From: Kangiellaceae bacterium
GTDB lineage: Bacteria; Pseudomonadota; Gammaproteobacteria; Enterobacterales; Kangiellaceae
Reading direction: 5' to 3'
Assembly (NCBI GenBank): GCA_019090895.1
Contig: JAHRVB010000037.1
Coordinates: 1 to 64,000, forward strand
Length of the DNA: 64,000 bases
The translations under genes were made by a program, and so were the position numbers. Below the pieces are notes generated by a model that had not been told where the DNA came from, made no database searches, and saw nothing but the letters and a program-made list of their open reading frames with translations. This document shows positions 1 to 7,604 of this stretch, piece after piece (position 1 is the stretch's first letter; each line of letters starts with the position of its first letter).

Positions 1-168
1 GCAACTAGCAACTAGTAACTGTCTTTTCCTATCCCCTATCTCCCAGCTCTTAGCACCTGTTTTTCCTATCCCTTTTCTCTCCCTAGCAACTCGCAACTAG
101 CAACTGTCTTTTCCTAGCTCCTAGCTCCTAGCCCCCAGCTCCTAGCTCCTGTTTTTCCCTCTGCAACA
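1..168. repeat. Low-complexity CTCCTAG/GCAACTAG dispersed repeat
   Basis: The stretch is built from imperfect units of GCAACTAG, CTAGCTCC and CTTTTCCTA. A unit of about 30 bp at 1-31 recurs nearly unchanged at 87-117. The same vocabulary reappears at about 1378-1455. It overlaps the 3' end of the DUF4199 gene: the last residues (QELGAGG) and the stop codon are encoded by the repeat. It has no coding signature, terminal inverted repeats or transposase, so it looks like a dispersed intergenic repeat family rather than an insertion sequence. Confidence 0.7.
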
Positions 169-664
169 ATCCTGAAATCACCGAAACAACCAAACCAATC
201 ATAAACACCGTCAGGAACATCAGTGCGAAGTTAAAAGTTAAATCCATAAACATTTCTTTTTCTTTTTCTAGCTGGGCGATTTGCTGCTCAATCACTTCAG
301 CCGATGCACCACTGCTTTGGATACTTTGAATGTAATATTGATAATAAGTATGCATAAACTCAGGATCAATATAGGTCACGTAAATCACGTTATAAATGCC
401 AAACATTAATCCGGCGATAAAACTAATACCTGCACCAATAGCGAGTATTTTAAGGAAGCCAACGGTTTGCTCCGGATTTCGCTTTTGGTATTCTTTGACC
501 GCTAAAAAGATCATCATCAACGACAAAATAATGGTGGAATAACCAACAATTTCACCCGTCTTATAAGTCTCTGGACCGTAACCGATAATCAATCCCGTAA
601 TGAGAGGAATCATGACAATAATGGTTCCTGCGATTAAACCGAATTTCATTATGTTGTTTTTCAT
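128..664 (-). CDS. DUF4199 family membrane protein
   Basis: Small integral membrane protein of about 178 residues with four hydrophobic segments (near the N-terminus, around 45-60, 75-100 and 145-170) and a charged loop rich in Gln, Glu and Lys before the last one. This is the pattern of the DUF4199 family, whose function is unknown. I chose the ATG at 664 because AGGA lies nine bases upstream; a TTG ten codons earlier has no ribosome binding site. The gene lies downstream of a membrane-anchored LuxR regulator on the same strand, so the pair may be functionally linked. Oddly, the C-terminus (QELGAGG) and stop codon come from the low-complexity repeat, so the ancestral end may have been replaced. 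Confidence 0.75.
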   Translation of the reverse strand: MKNNIMKFGLIAGTIIVMIPLITGLIIGYGPETYKTGEIVGYSTIILSLMMIFLAVKEYQKRNPEQTVGFLKILAIGAGISFIAGLMFGIYNVIYVTYIDPEFMHTYYQYYIQSIQSSGASAEVIEQQIAQLEKEKEMFMDLTFNFALMFLTVFMIGLVVSVISGLLQREKQELGAGG

Positions 665-772
665 GTTGATGTATCCTGTTTTTATTTGGGCCAAGGCCGA
701 TAATCATTTTGAGACTATAAAATTATTCGAATTGTTGTCATTCGGCAATCACCCATATGGGTGATAAGAAAA

Positions 773-1258
773 TTAAATGATTAATTTCAGTAACTTAGCT
801 TCAGAAGATGCTTGAGTTCGATTACTAACCCCCAACTTAGAAAATAAACGACTCATATGAGTTTTAACCGTATTAGGTGAAATTTCAAGACTTTGTGCAA
901 TTTCCTTGTTGGTATAACCGTGACATAAAAGCTGTAATACCTGCTGCTCTCGCTCACTAAATTCCGATAGCTTTTGTTGATCGATTTGACCGGCAATGGA
1001 TTGTTCAGTGCTGCTGTTGTTTTGCTCGTTCAGTGCTTTTCTTTGTATATCCTTGTCCGTCGGACTATGTTTGTCCTGTTGACTATATTTAGCCCAATAG
1101 CTGGCAATAATGATTCCAGCCAACAAAAAAATCCCAGCGATAATACCGAGATAACTTTCCAAGCTCATTTTATAGCTAAAGAATTGATACTCTAAAAACT
1201 TAAGTCCACTCAACGCAACAAACAAGATGAGTGCATATTTAATGATTAACTTAGTCAT
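773..1258 (-). CDS. Membrane-anchored LuxR-type regulator
   Basis: 161 residues. Two hydrophobic segments (about 5-25 and 35-55) are followed by a polar linker and a C-terminal LuxR/GerE helix-turn-helix (about 98-155), with the typical LSEREQQVLQLL-like start, NKEIAQSL and TVKTHMSRLFSKLGV recognition region. There is no receiver domain. The protein would therefore sit in the inner membrane with its DNA-binding domain in the cytoplasm. It lies about 110 bp upstream of the DUF4199 gene on the same strand, and co-transcription is likely. The signal sensed is unknown. The family call rests on the HTH motif; the role as regulator of the neighbouring gene is inference. Confidence 0.8.
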   Translation of the reverse strand: MTKLIIKYALILFVALSGLKFLEYQFFSYKMSLESYLGIIAGIFLLAGIIIASYWAKYSQQDKHSPTDKDIQRKALNEQNNSSTEQSIAGQIDQQKLSEFSEREQQVLQLLCHGYTNKEIAQSLEISPNTVKTHMSRLFSKLGVSNRTQASSEAKLLKLII

Positions 1259-1377
1259 TAGAACTTTAATCTGCTCATAATTTATTCAACCAATCTAACG
1301 GAATTAATCCATGATACTGTGTCAGTTAGATTTATTCTATCAATGCCCCAAGCATTGTCTAAGTCTTTCATCTTTAA

Positions 1378-1455
1378 CTCGCCACTAGTAACTATCTTTT
1401 CCTAGCTCCCATCTCCCATCTCCCATCTCCCATCTCCGTCTTTAACTATCTCTTC
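1378..1455. repeat. Second copy of the CTAGCTCC/CATCTCC repeat
   Basis: It contains CCACTAGTAACTATCTTTTCC followed by four tandem CATCTCC-like heptamers, then a CTTTAACTATCTCTTCCC tail. It shares the CACTAGTAACT...CTTTTCCTAGCTCC frame with the repeat at 1-168. It lies between the LuxR gene and the glycosidase-like lipoprotein gene and has no coding capacity. Confidence 0.6.
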
Positions 1456-1521
1456 CCTATCTGCAAAAAGCTTGTCTATACTCAAACAGCACTCAGTTAA
1501 CTAATCGAAATCGAAATAATT

Positions 1522-2667
1522 ATGCGACTTACCCAAATATTATTAGCCGGAATGTTAACACTACTCTTTATCGGTTGTGGTGGAAGTACCACTGATGAAC
1601 CTGTAGTAATTACCGATCCACCCGATCCAACTCGCAGTTTTAAAATGGGCTTTACCCCGTGGCTCTATGAGGCCTCACAGGAAGCGATTGACGTTACTTA
1701 TTCTCGACTTATCACCCATGGCGATATCATTAAACATCACCTTCAAGGTGGTATTCCATGGCAAGAGTCCCTAGACGGCACCGATTACCATCCCAACGTA
1801 GAATCTGAAATCCAGGGGCGTCTAGACAAGACACCTGTTGGAACGACTGTTTTTCTTGCGATTGACTCATTGAACACTGAACGTGACACGATTAGTCCTA
1901 ATTGGGGCGAAAGCGATAACCAAACCCACACCGGCGAATGGGTTGAACGTTCTTGGGGGTCGGCTGAAGTGATCCAGGCTTATATTAGTTTTGCGATTGA
2001 TATGATCGACCGGTTTGAACCTACTCATTTCGAATATGGCACTGAAGTGAGTGAATTGATTTTAAATAATCCGGCTGGCTATGTTGAATATTTGATTTTC
2101 GCAGAAGCTGTGCATACTACGCTTTCAGCCCTTTATCCAGAATTGAAGTTAATGACATCAATCGCGTTCAAATCACCAGATTCAGCCAGTATGCAATTAA
2201 TAGAAGCGAGTTATGGGCAGTTAATGCCATTTACCGATGTACTTGGGATCAGCACTTATCCTTATGTCTTTTTTGATCATACGGACCGTGGCGATACGGC
2301 AAATCTTCCAGCAGATTGGTTATCCCAAGCATCTGACATTGCTGGCGATAAACCCATGGCGATTTCTGAAACTGGCTGGATTGGTGAAAATCTAACCATA
2401 GATGAATTTCAATATTCAGAACAAAGTGATGAAACCAAACAATCCAGTTATGTCAATATGCTGCTCTCTGAGTCTGAGGCATTAGAAATGGAATTTGTTA
2501 TTTGGTGGACAACCAGTGACTTTGACACTTTATGGAACAATGAATTACAACAATCACCGGTTGCCAAAATATGGAAGGATATTGGGTTGTATGATCAGAA
2601 CCAAAATCAAAGAATGGGATTAAGGTCCTGGGACGATTGGCTAATTAGAACTCACTCGATTGAGTAA
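1522..2667 (+). CDS. Lipoprotein with glycoside hydrolase-like barrel
   Basis: 381 residues. It starts with a lipoprotein signal (lipobox around FIGC, Cys19) followed by a Gly/Ser/Asp-rich linker, so it should be anchored in the outer membrane. The body resembles a clan GH-A TIM barrel, closest in feel to GH53-like proteins: Glu175 in FEYGTEVSE could be the acid/base and Glu283 in ISETGW the nucleophile. ISETGW is a characteristic nucleophile context; the usual Asn-Glu acid/base pair is replaced by Thr-Glu. Substrate is unknown; cleavage of a galactan- or glucan-like polysaccharide is possible. It neighbours the LruC/exopolysaccharide region but has no sigma-54 site in front. The hydrolase activity is inferred. 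Confidence 0.6.
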   Translation: MRLTQILLAGMLTLLFIGCGGSTTDEPVVITDPPDPTRSFKMGFTPWLYEASQEAIDVTYSRLITHGDIIKHHLQGGIPWQESLDGTDYHPNVESEIQGRLDKTPVGTTVFLAIDSLNTERDTISPNWGESDNQTHTGEWVERSWGSAEVIQAYISFAIDMIDRFEPTHFEYGTEVSELILNNPAGYVEYLIFAEAVHTTLSALYPELKLMTSIAFKSPDSASMQLIEASYGQLMPFTDVLGISTYPYVFFDHTDRGDTANLPADWLSQASDIAGDKPMAISETGWIGENLTIDEFQYSEQSDETKQSSYVNMLLSESEALEMEFVIWWTTSDFDTLWNNELQQSPVAKIWKDIGLYDQNQNQRMGLRSWDDWLIRTHSIE

Positions 2668-2714
2668 TTAGTAATTTCCAGCTCACTTGTTTTCCTGTTG
2701 GCCTATTTTCATGA

Positions 2715-3248
2715 TTACTGACGCCAAAATAAAGTAGCATTGTCTACGGTAATTTCTTTGGAGTATGGCGGGTCATTCTTATTATCCGTCCAAATTTGAA
2801 CCAACACTTTGTCAATATCGTGAGTTAGTTTTATGCTTCGGTTTATTTCTCCCTCTCGAAGCTTTTCCATCATTAAGCGAGAACCAAAATCAGGTCGCCA
2901 TTGATTATTTTCATGCCGGGCATATTGACTGAATAAAGAAACAAACGCACGCCGTCCACTCAGTTCGGGTAGTTTAATATCGACAGTAACTTCACTGGAA
3001 GTTTCATAGTCAAAATTATCAGGGGCAACCAAATCCTTCGTTTGTAAAACTGGCGGTGGTGGCTCCGGAACCACACTGGTTGGTTGACTGGTACCACTTT
3101 CGCCACCGCCACCTCCTCCGCCACAAGCGATTATCTGTGAAAAGACCGCAATCATAAACAATCCAAAGACTATATTAGTAACCTTCTCATTAATAATCTT
3201 CTCATTAATAATCTTCTCATTAATAATCTTCTCATTAATAAATTCCAT
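2715..3248 (-). CDS. Small lipoprotein with repeat-extended signal peptide
   Basis: 177 residues. The lipobox is at QIIAC (Cys42), followed by seven glycines and a Ser/Pro linker. The remaining ~110 residues are polar, of probable beta structure, and match no family I recognise. The N-region before the hydrophobic core is unusually long because it consists of four INEK(I) units encoded by a 15-bp tandem repeat. The gene begins nine bases after the LruC gene stops, so the two are almost certainly one transcript from the sigma-54-type promoter near 5420. A cell-surface partner of the LruC protein is a plausible role, by context only. Confidence 0.7.
   Translation of the reverse strand: MEFINEKIINEKIINEKIINEKVTNIVFGLFMIAVFSQIIACGGGGGGGESGTSQPTSVVPEPPPPVLQTKDLVAPDNFDYETSSEVTVDIKLPELSGRRAFVSLFSQYARHENNQWRPDFGSRLMMEKLREGEINRSIKLTHDIDKVLVQIWTDNKNDPPYSKEITVDNATLFWRQ
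3183..3242. repeat. 15-bp tandem repeat, four copies, in frame
   Basis: The unit CTTCTCATTAATAAT on the plus strand is repeated four times, the last ending in AAA. Read on the minus strand each unit encodes Ile-Asn-Glu-Lys-Ile. As the unit is a multiple of three, gain or loss of copies keeps the frame and only lengthens or shortens the n-region of the lipoprotein signal peptide. Confidence 0.9.
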
Positions 3249-3257
3249 AACAGACTC

Positions 3258-5363
3258 CTATTGATAAATCTTTTCGATAACAGCGTTTTCCGAAATGTAC
3301 CAGTCAGAGTTTTCTTCTCCACCACTCTCAACCCAATCTTGAAACATAGGATAAGCTTCTAGAATGTCGACTCTTTCTTTGGGGTAAAGCCAATCCGTGC
3401 CGACTTCTATCGCCCATGGTAAATTTGAGTTGGTTTTGTAGTATCGTTCGCTACTAACATCACTCGTATCGTCACCGGTTCCAAACAATGATTGATCAGC
3501 AAGGTCGGTCATAGGTTGGTCCACAAGGTGTATTTCGAGGTCCCTGCCTGGTGTCTCCGTAAATCCCTCTCCTCTGCCCCAAAAAGAAGAGGCGAATATA
3601 AATGGATTGTATGGCGCATCAGGCATCGACGCTAAAGTAGGTGGTTGAGAAAAGTTAACACTGATTTCAAAACTAAACTCAATCTCATCGGTACATGACG
3701 TTTCAGTTCGGTAAAATCGGCAATCTGAATCTACATTTTCCCATAGGTCATCTGAGACTTTAATGACTACTTCCGATTGACCTTCTTCTAACGGATTAAG
3801 TGCTTGTAGTTCGTTATTAAATAATGTTCGCAGTCTATCCTGATCGACAGAATCTCGATTTAAACCCGCCAAATGAACGGCGAATCCATTATGATAAACA
3901 GCGCCCATCGCGACCAGGGTCCCATACAAATCCACGCGAATAATTTCGCCATCCCGAACCAGCTCGACAATTCGGTATTGCATCACCACATCGTTAAGAT
4001 CGTAATCACCAACTCCCGGCCAAATATCTTCGTACGCTAAAGCGACCCAACCGCTCTCAGAAGGATAATACCGGTAACTAATATCGGGCTCAGAAATCGA
4101 AACAGCATGGTCTTCTACTTCGCCATCGGGTGCGCCCCCTACGGCAGTTAATTCTTCTGAGCTTGTTAATCTAAATCGAGACCAAGAATTTCCTGCTATT
4201 GCGGTATCGGGTACTCGATAAGAAATAAGGTGTGTTCCAGTCGTTAAGAATTCTGAATCGATAAACTTTTCCGTCAATTCGTCAAAACTTCCGTCACTGT
4301 TCCAATCTATCCAAGCGTGTAAATAACCTTCCCCTTCAACTATGACTTGAACTAATCCATCCAATCCAATCTCGATGGCTGTCACAAACCCAATACCATC
4401 TTCATCATCAGTGTTGGATTGGTCATCATTGACCGCAAAAGGTAAACCATCAGACTCACCATCAGGAATTATAGAACCGAGATATAGGTCTTCAGTTATT
4501 TCATGACGAGGACCGTTATCTGCGAACAGTGTTGAGTAACTAGTAGGCGCATCCCCCCAGTCAGTATTTTCAATCGCGAGCGGTGCAAAGGCACAACGAG
4601 CACCGTCATTTTGATTAGAAAAAGGGCCCTGCGCAAACAAAACAGCTTCAGGTTCGGGAGAATCAGGGTCAGTTAAATCGATTCTAAAAATATGACCATC
4701 AGAATTTCGACTCACATAATAATAGCCATTCACATCAAAATAGCCGGCACCAAAGGTTCCGGTTTCGCCAGTATCTCCGAGTTCGACATTAGCGCCTGTT
4801 TCTGTCGATATTTGATGCAACATACCGGTTTTGTTATCAACAGCATACAACAAGCCATTACCTGGATGAAATGCGAAATCCGTTAATTGCAACGAAACAT
4901 CGGCGCCCACAACCTCAACAGCCTCGAGATAATCGTCTCGGGAATCATCGAGATTAATACGGTAAAACCCGGTGTTTTTCCGGTACACATAATAGTAGTT
5001 GGCAGAGACATCGCCGACATAAAAAGTTGTATCGCTTGGCAAACCAGTGACATTTAAAACCGTTGCTTGAAAATCACCACCGATTTGAACGACCTCATAG
5101 GTACTGGTATTAAATCCGTAGATATAGCGATCATCAAAATTGAATCCAACACCATTAATATTTCCATCGATTCCTACATAGTCTTCTAACAGCGTATAAC
5201 TTCCGGTCACCAGATTTACACCGTATATTTGCACGTTATTACTTTGAAAGAGGTATGCTTTGCTCGGACACTCATCGAATGGGTCGGCATTTGGATTAGT
5301 AGGCCACACAACGAATACAATCAGAAATAGCGAAGTAAAAACCTGCCCCAGCAATTTAAACAT
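3258..5363 (-). CDS. Secreted LruC-domain protein
   Basis: 701 residues with a Sec signal peptide (hydrophobic 8-22, cleavage near 26). Residues about 35-260 form a beta-propeller-like DUF6923 region with repeated YGxN and YYVY strands. Residues about 265-420 contain the WGDAPTSYST start and the GEVEDH motif common in Ca-rich surface proteins. The C-terminal LruC domain (about 428-700) is recognisable from YEDxWPGxGDYDLNDVV and the closing ILEAYPMFQDWVESGG. LruC proteins are extracellular and of uncertain function. The start is supported by AAGGGG seven bases upstream. It has its own sigma-54-type promoter and is followed at nine bases by a lipoprotein gene. A matrix or surface-adhesion role beside the exopolysaccharide operon is inferred. 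Confidence 0.85.
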   Translation of the reverse strand: MFKLLGQVFTSLFLIVFVVWPTNPNADPFDECPSKAYLFQSNNVQIYGVNLVTGSYTLLEDYVGIDGNINGVGFNFDDRYIYGFNTSTYEVVQIGGDFQATVLNVTGLPSDTTFYVGDVSANYYYVYRKNTGFYRINLDDSRDDYLEAVEVVGADVSLQLTDFAFHPGNGLLYAVDNKTGMLHQISTETGANVELGDTGETGTFGAGYFDVNGYYYVSRNSDGHIFRIDLTDPDSPEPEAVLFAQGPFSNQNDGARCAFAPLAIENTDWGDAPTSYSTLFADNGPRHEITEDLYLGSIIPDGESDGLPFAVNDDQSNTDDEDGIGFVTAIEIGLDGLVQVIVEGEGYLHAWIDWNSDGSFDELTEKFIDSEFLTTGTHLISYRVPDTAIAGNSWSRFRLTSSEELTAVGGAPDGEVEDHAVSISEPDISYRYYPSESGWVALAYEDIWPGVGDYDLNDVVMQYRIVELVRDGEIIRVDLYGTLVAMGAVYHNGFAVHLAGLNRDSVDQDRLRTLFNNELQALNPLEEGQSEVVIKVSDDLWENVDSDCRFYRTETSCTDEIEFSFEISVNFSQPPTLASMPDAPYNPFIFASSFWGRGEGFTETPGRDLEIHLVDQPMTDLADQSLFGTGDDTSDVSSERYYKTNSNLPWAIEVGTDWLYPKERVDILEAYPMFQDWVESGGEENSDWYISENAVIEKIYQ

Positions 5364-5412
5364 GACTAGACCCCTTTACCGTTAGAAAAAAAATAACAAC
5401 TTAAATACATGG

Positions 5413-5429
5413 TTGCAAATGCCTTGCCA
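5413..5429 (-). promoter_or_regulatory. Predicted sigma-54 promoter for the LruC operon
   Basis: The minus strand reads TGGCAAGGCATTTGCAA: GG and GC separated by exactly ten bases, with the -12 TTGCA element perfect. The predicted start lies about 40 nt before the LruC ATG. Confidence 0.75.
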
Positions 5430-5506
5430 GATAAATAGATATCCATTATTCTAATAATTTCAATAGGATAGAAACGAATGAAGCATGCAGGGAATAAGAT
5501 TGAGCG

Positions 5507-5532
5507 TTTTGCTTCGCAAAATGCAATTGCGA
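5507..5532. promoter_or_regulatory. Candidate enhancer palindromes upstream of LruC
   Basis: TTTTGCTTCGCAAAA is a perfect inverted repeat with a 3-nt centre, followed directly by the palindrome GCAATTGC. It lies about 80-105 bp upstream of the sigma-54-type promoter and resembles palindromes upstream of the exopolysaccharide, galU and sugar-transferase promoters. Confidence 0.5.
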
Positions 5533-5561
5533 TTTAGGAATTGAAACAAGAGATACTAAAT

Positions 5562-5603
5562 TCGAGCAGCGAGTAAATAAAAAACATCCCTTACTCGACT
5601 CGA
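5562..5603. other. Imperfect inverted repeat downstream of the EPS operon
   Basis: Arms TCGAG-CA-GCGAGTAA and TTACTCG-A-CTCGA can pair over about 12 bp around a 14-nt loop. No U-tract follows on the minus strand, so an intrinsic terminator for the exopolysaccharide operon is possible but not shown. The rest of 5364-5666 holds only the sigma-54-type promoter and palindromes already listed. Confidence 0.35.
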
Positions 5604-5666
5604 TACGGAAAATCTAGAGATAGGTGATAGGAAAAGAAGATTCGGATTTCCGGCTAAAATGAAATC

Positions 5667-7604
5667 CTATTTAACTAATTTCTTAAACAGATTTCGCCAG
5701 TCTGCTTGATAGACTTCCCAAGCGTTCTTAACTTGTAGTCGACCGTTATCACCCCATTCTGACAAGGGTAGATGAGGTATTTGTATTAAAGCTTTTACTA
5801 TTGCCTGCGGTGTCAAATCTTCGAGTAACAATCCACAAGGTGGTAAACAGTTTTCGCCTGGAGAATTGACTTGCTCACTTAAGCCATCAATATCGGACAC
5901 TAACACAGCTTTTCCTGCGGCTTTCGCTTCCAAGCACACTAATCCGAAGGCCTCACTCACGGAAGGAATAACCACCAAATCACATTGCTGTAGAAACTTG
6001 GGAACGTCTTCTATCCGACCGACGAATTCGATATTTGTATTATTCCCTGCTTTATTTTTTAGTTCATTTTCAGACGGCCCATCGCCAGCGATGGATAACT
6101 TTAGTTGTGGATGATTGACTTGATTAAATGCTTCAATTAAATTACTAAACCCCTTCGCTGGGCATAATCGACCATAGGCAGCAAGTTTTATTGGCTTGCC
6201 TACTTCTTTTTGTTTTAATTTTAAGAAATCCGATAACTCTCTGCATTGCGGAATTATGGTTAACTTATTCGGTTGAATAAGTTGCCTCTCTCTTATCCAG
6301 CTCCCTTGACCGTGTGAAACTGCAATCACTCGATCGAATATTTTATAATTTAATCTAAGCATCCAGTGAAATCGTTTTACTGATGGAACGCTTTGCTCAA
6401 AGGTTAGTGTATAGTGATGCTCTTGTAGTATCAGTCGACTGGATGGATTGCATAGTCGAGTGATAAGGTTTGGCAGCAAAGTCGACCAACTAGAAGCATA
6501 GTGAACCATAACAATATCAGTAGCATAATTCTTTCTCAGCCAACTCTTGGGATTAACAACAGAAAAATTAAATCGATAATTGTTCGCGAGCTCCGATTTT
6601 GACAAACTCTTAACAACCGACAAGATGCCACCCATTTTTTTATCATTGAGTAAGTTTTCAATCAACGGCTGACGATTATTACCCAATCCATCAGGCTCTT
6701 GAATACCTCTAGAAAAAAGTTGCTTCATCTTTAGGTAGCTGCTCCATTTCAATCGTCTTAGTGGCAGCCGACGAGTTCTTTTATCATTTAAAAGATTGCT
6801 AGCCACTTGATGCTTTCCAGCTTGCGCATTTAGTTGAACCAGATGCAATAGATGGCCAGCAATATAGCGCTGTACTGATTCAATCCTTTCGTTTTGGACC
6901 AAGTTCTCATTGAGTAAGCTCTGCAAATTTCGACTATACTCGAGCTCTTCAAACGGGATGGAATCAACACTCACCCTATTTTCTGCATCAAGGACATATG
7001 AAATATCAATAGAGGGATGAACCGCAATGGAATAGTTAAGTCCTATTCGAGACCATAGGTCTTGGTCTTCACCTTGCTTTTGACCGACTGGAAATCCGCC
7101 AACAACTTCTAACACATTTTTAGGGATACAAATACCTGAAGCAACGATTGGCAAGTCACCTCTAGAGGCAACGTAAAAATAGTCATTTATTAGAACAGCT
7201 TCATCCTTAACAGAGAAGATTTTACAAGGTGTATTCTTATTTCCTCGAGAATACTGATATTTCGTACCGAAGGCTCCAGCTTGTGGATACCTATTAATCA
7301 ATGACTGAATATGCAACAAAAAATCCTTAGCAATAAGATCATCTGCATCGATGAATACTAAATGACCGAATTTTGCATGGGCAGTACCGGTATTTCTAGC
7401 GACAGAAACACCAGCATTTTCTTGTCTTAATAGGCGTAATTTTTCACCGACAAATTGCTCTGCAACTTTGTGACTTTCATCCGTTGAGCCGTCGTCGACT
7501 ACAATTATTTCGAAATCTCGTACGCTCTGCTGCAAAATTGAGTTGATGGTCTTCGCGACCGACGCTTGCTTGTTATACAGGGGGATAATAAATGAAAAAC
7601 CCAT
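5667..7604 (-). CDS. GT2-GT4 fusion glycosyltransferase
   Basis: 645 residues with two catalytic modules. Residues 1 to about 240 form a GT2 (GT-A fold) domain with SFIIPLYNK, VVDDGSTDES and the metal-binding FIDADD. Residues about 360-640 form a GT4 (GT-B) domain with the KPIKLAAYGRLCPAKGF start and an EAFGLVCLEAKAAGK-type EX7E donor-binding motif. One polypeptide could thus add two successive sugars to the lipid-linked repeat unit on the cytoplasmic face. The start overlaps the flippase stop in a TAATG arrangement, which implies translational coupling. It is the last gene of the exopolysaccharide operon. Donor sugars cannot be read from sequence. Confidence 0.85.
   Translation of the reverse strand: MGFSFIIPLYNKQASVAKTINSILQQSVRDFEIIVVDDGSTDESHKVAEQFVGEKLRLLRQENAGVSVARNTGTAHAKFGHLVFIDADDLIAKDFLLHIQSLINRYPQAGAFGTKYQYSRGNKNTPCKIFSVKDEAVLINDYFYVASRGDLPIVASGICIPKNVLEVVGGFPVGQKQGEDQDLWSRIGLNYSIAVHPSIDISYVLDAENRVSVDSIPFEELEYSRNLQSLLNENLVQNERIESVQRYIAGHLLHLVQLNAQAGKHQVASNLLNDKRTRRLPLRRLKWSSYLKMKQLFSRGIQEPDGLGNNRQPLIENLLNDKKMGGILSVVKSLSKSELANNYRFNFSVVNPKSWLRKNYATDIVMVHYASSWSTLLPNLITRLCNPSSRLILQEHHYTLTFEQSVPSVKRFHWMLRLNYKIFDRVIAVSHGQGSWIRERQLIQPNKLTIIPQCRELSDFLKLKQKEVGKPIKLAAYGRLCPAKGFSNLIEAFNQVNHPQLKLSIAGDGPSENELKNKAGNNTNIEFVGRIEDVPKFLQQCDLVVIPSVSEAFGLVCLEAKAAGKAVLVSDIDGLSEQVNSPGENCLPPCGLLLEDLTPQAIVKALIQIPHLPLSEWGDNGRLQVKNAWEVYQADWRNLFKKLVK

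Noticed and set aside
1-168. CRISPR array
   Set aside because: Repeat units are imperfect, spacers are not unique and the pattern is CT-rich low complexity; no cas genes.
974-1195. Plus-strand frame inside the LuxR gene
   Set aside because: It lies antisense within a clear coding gene; no ribosome site or domain. Shadow frame.
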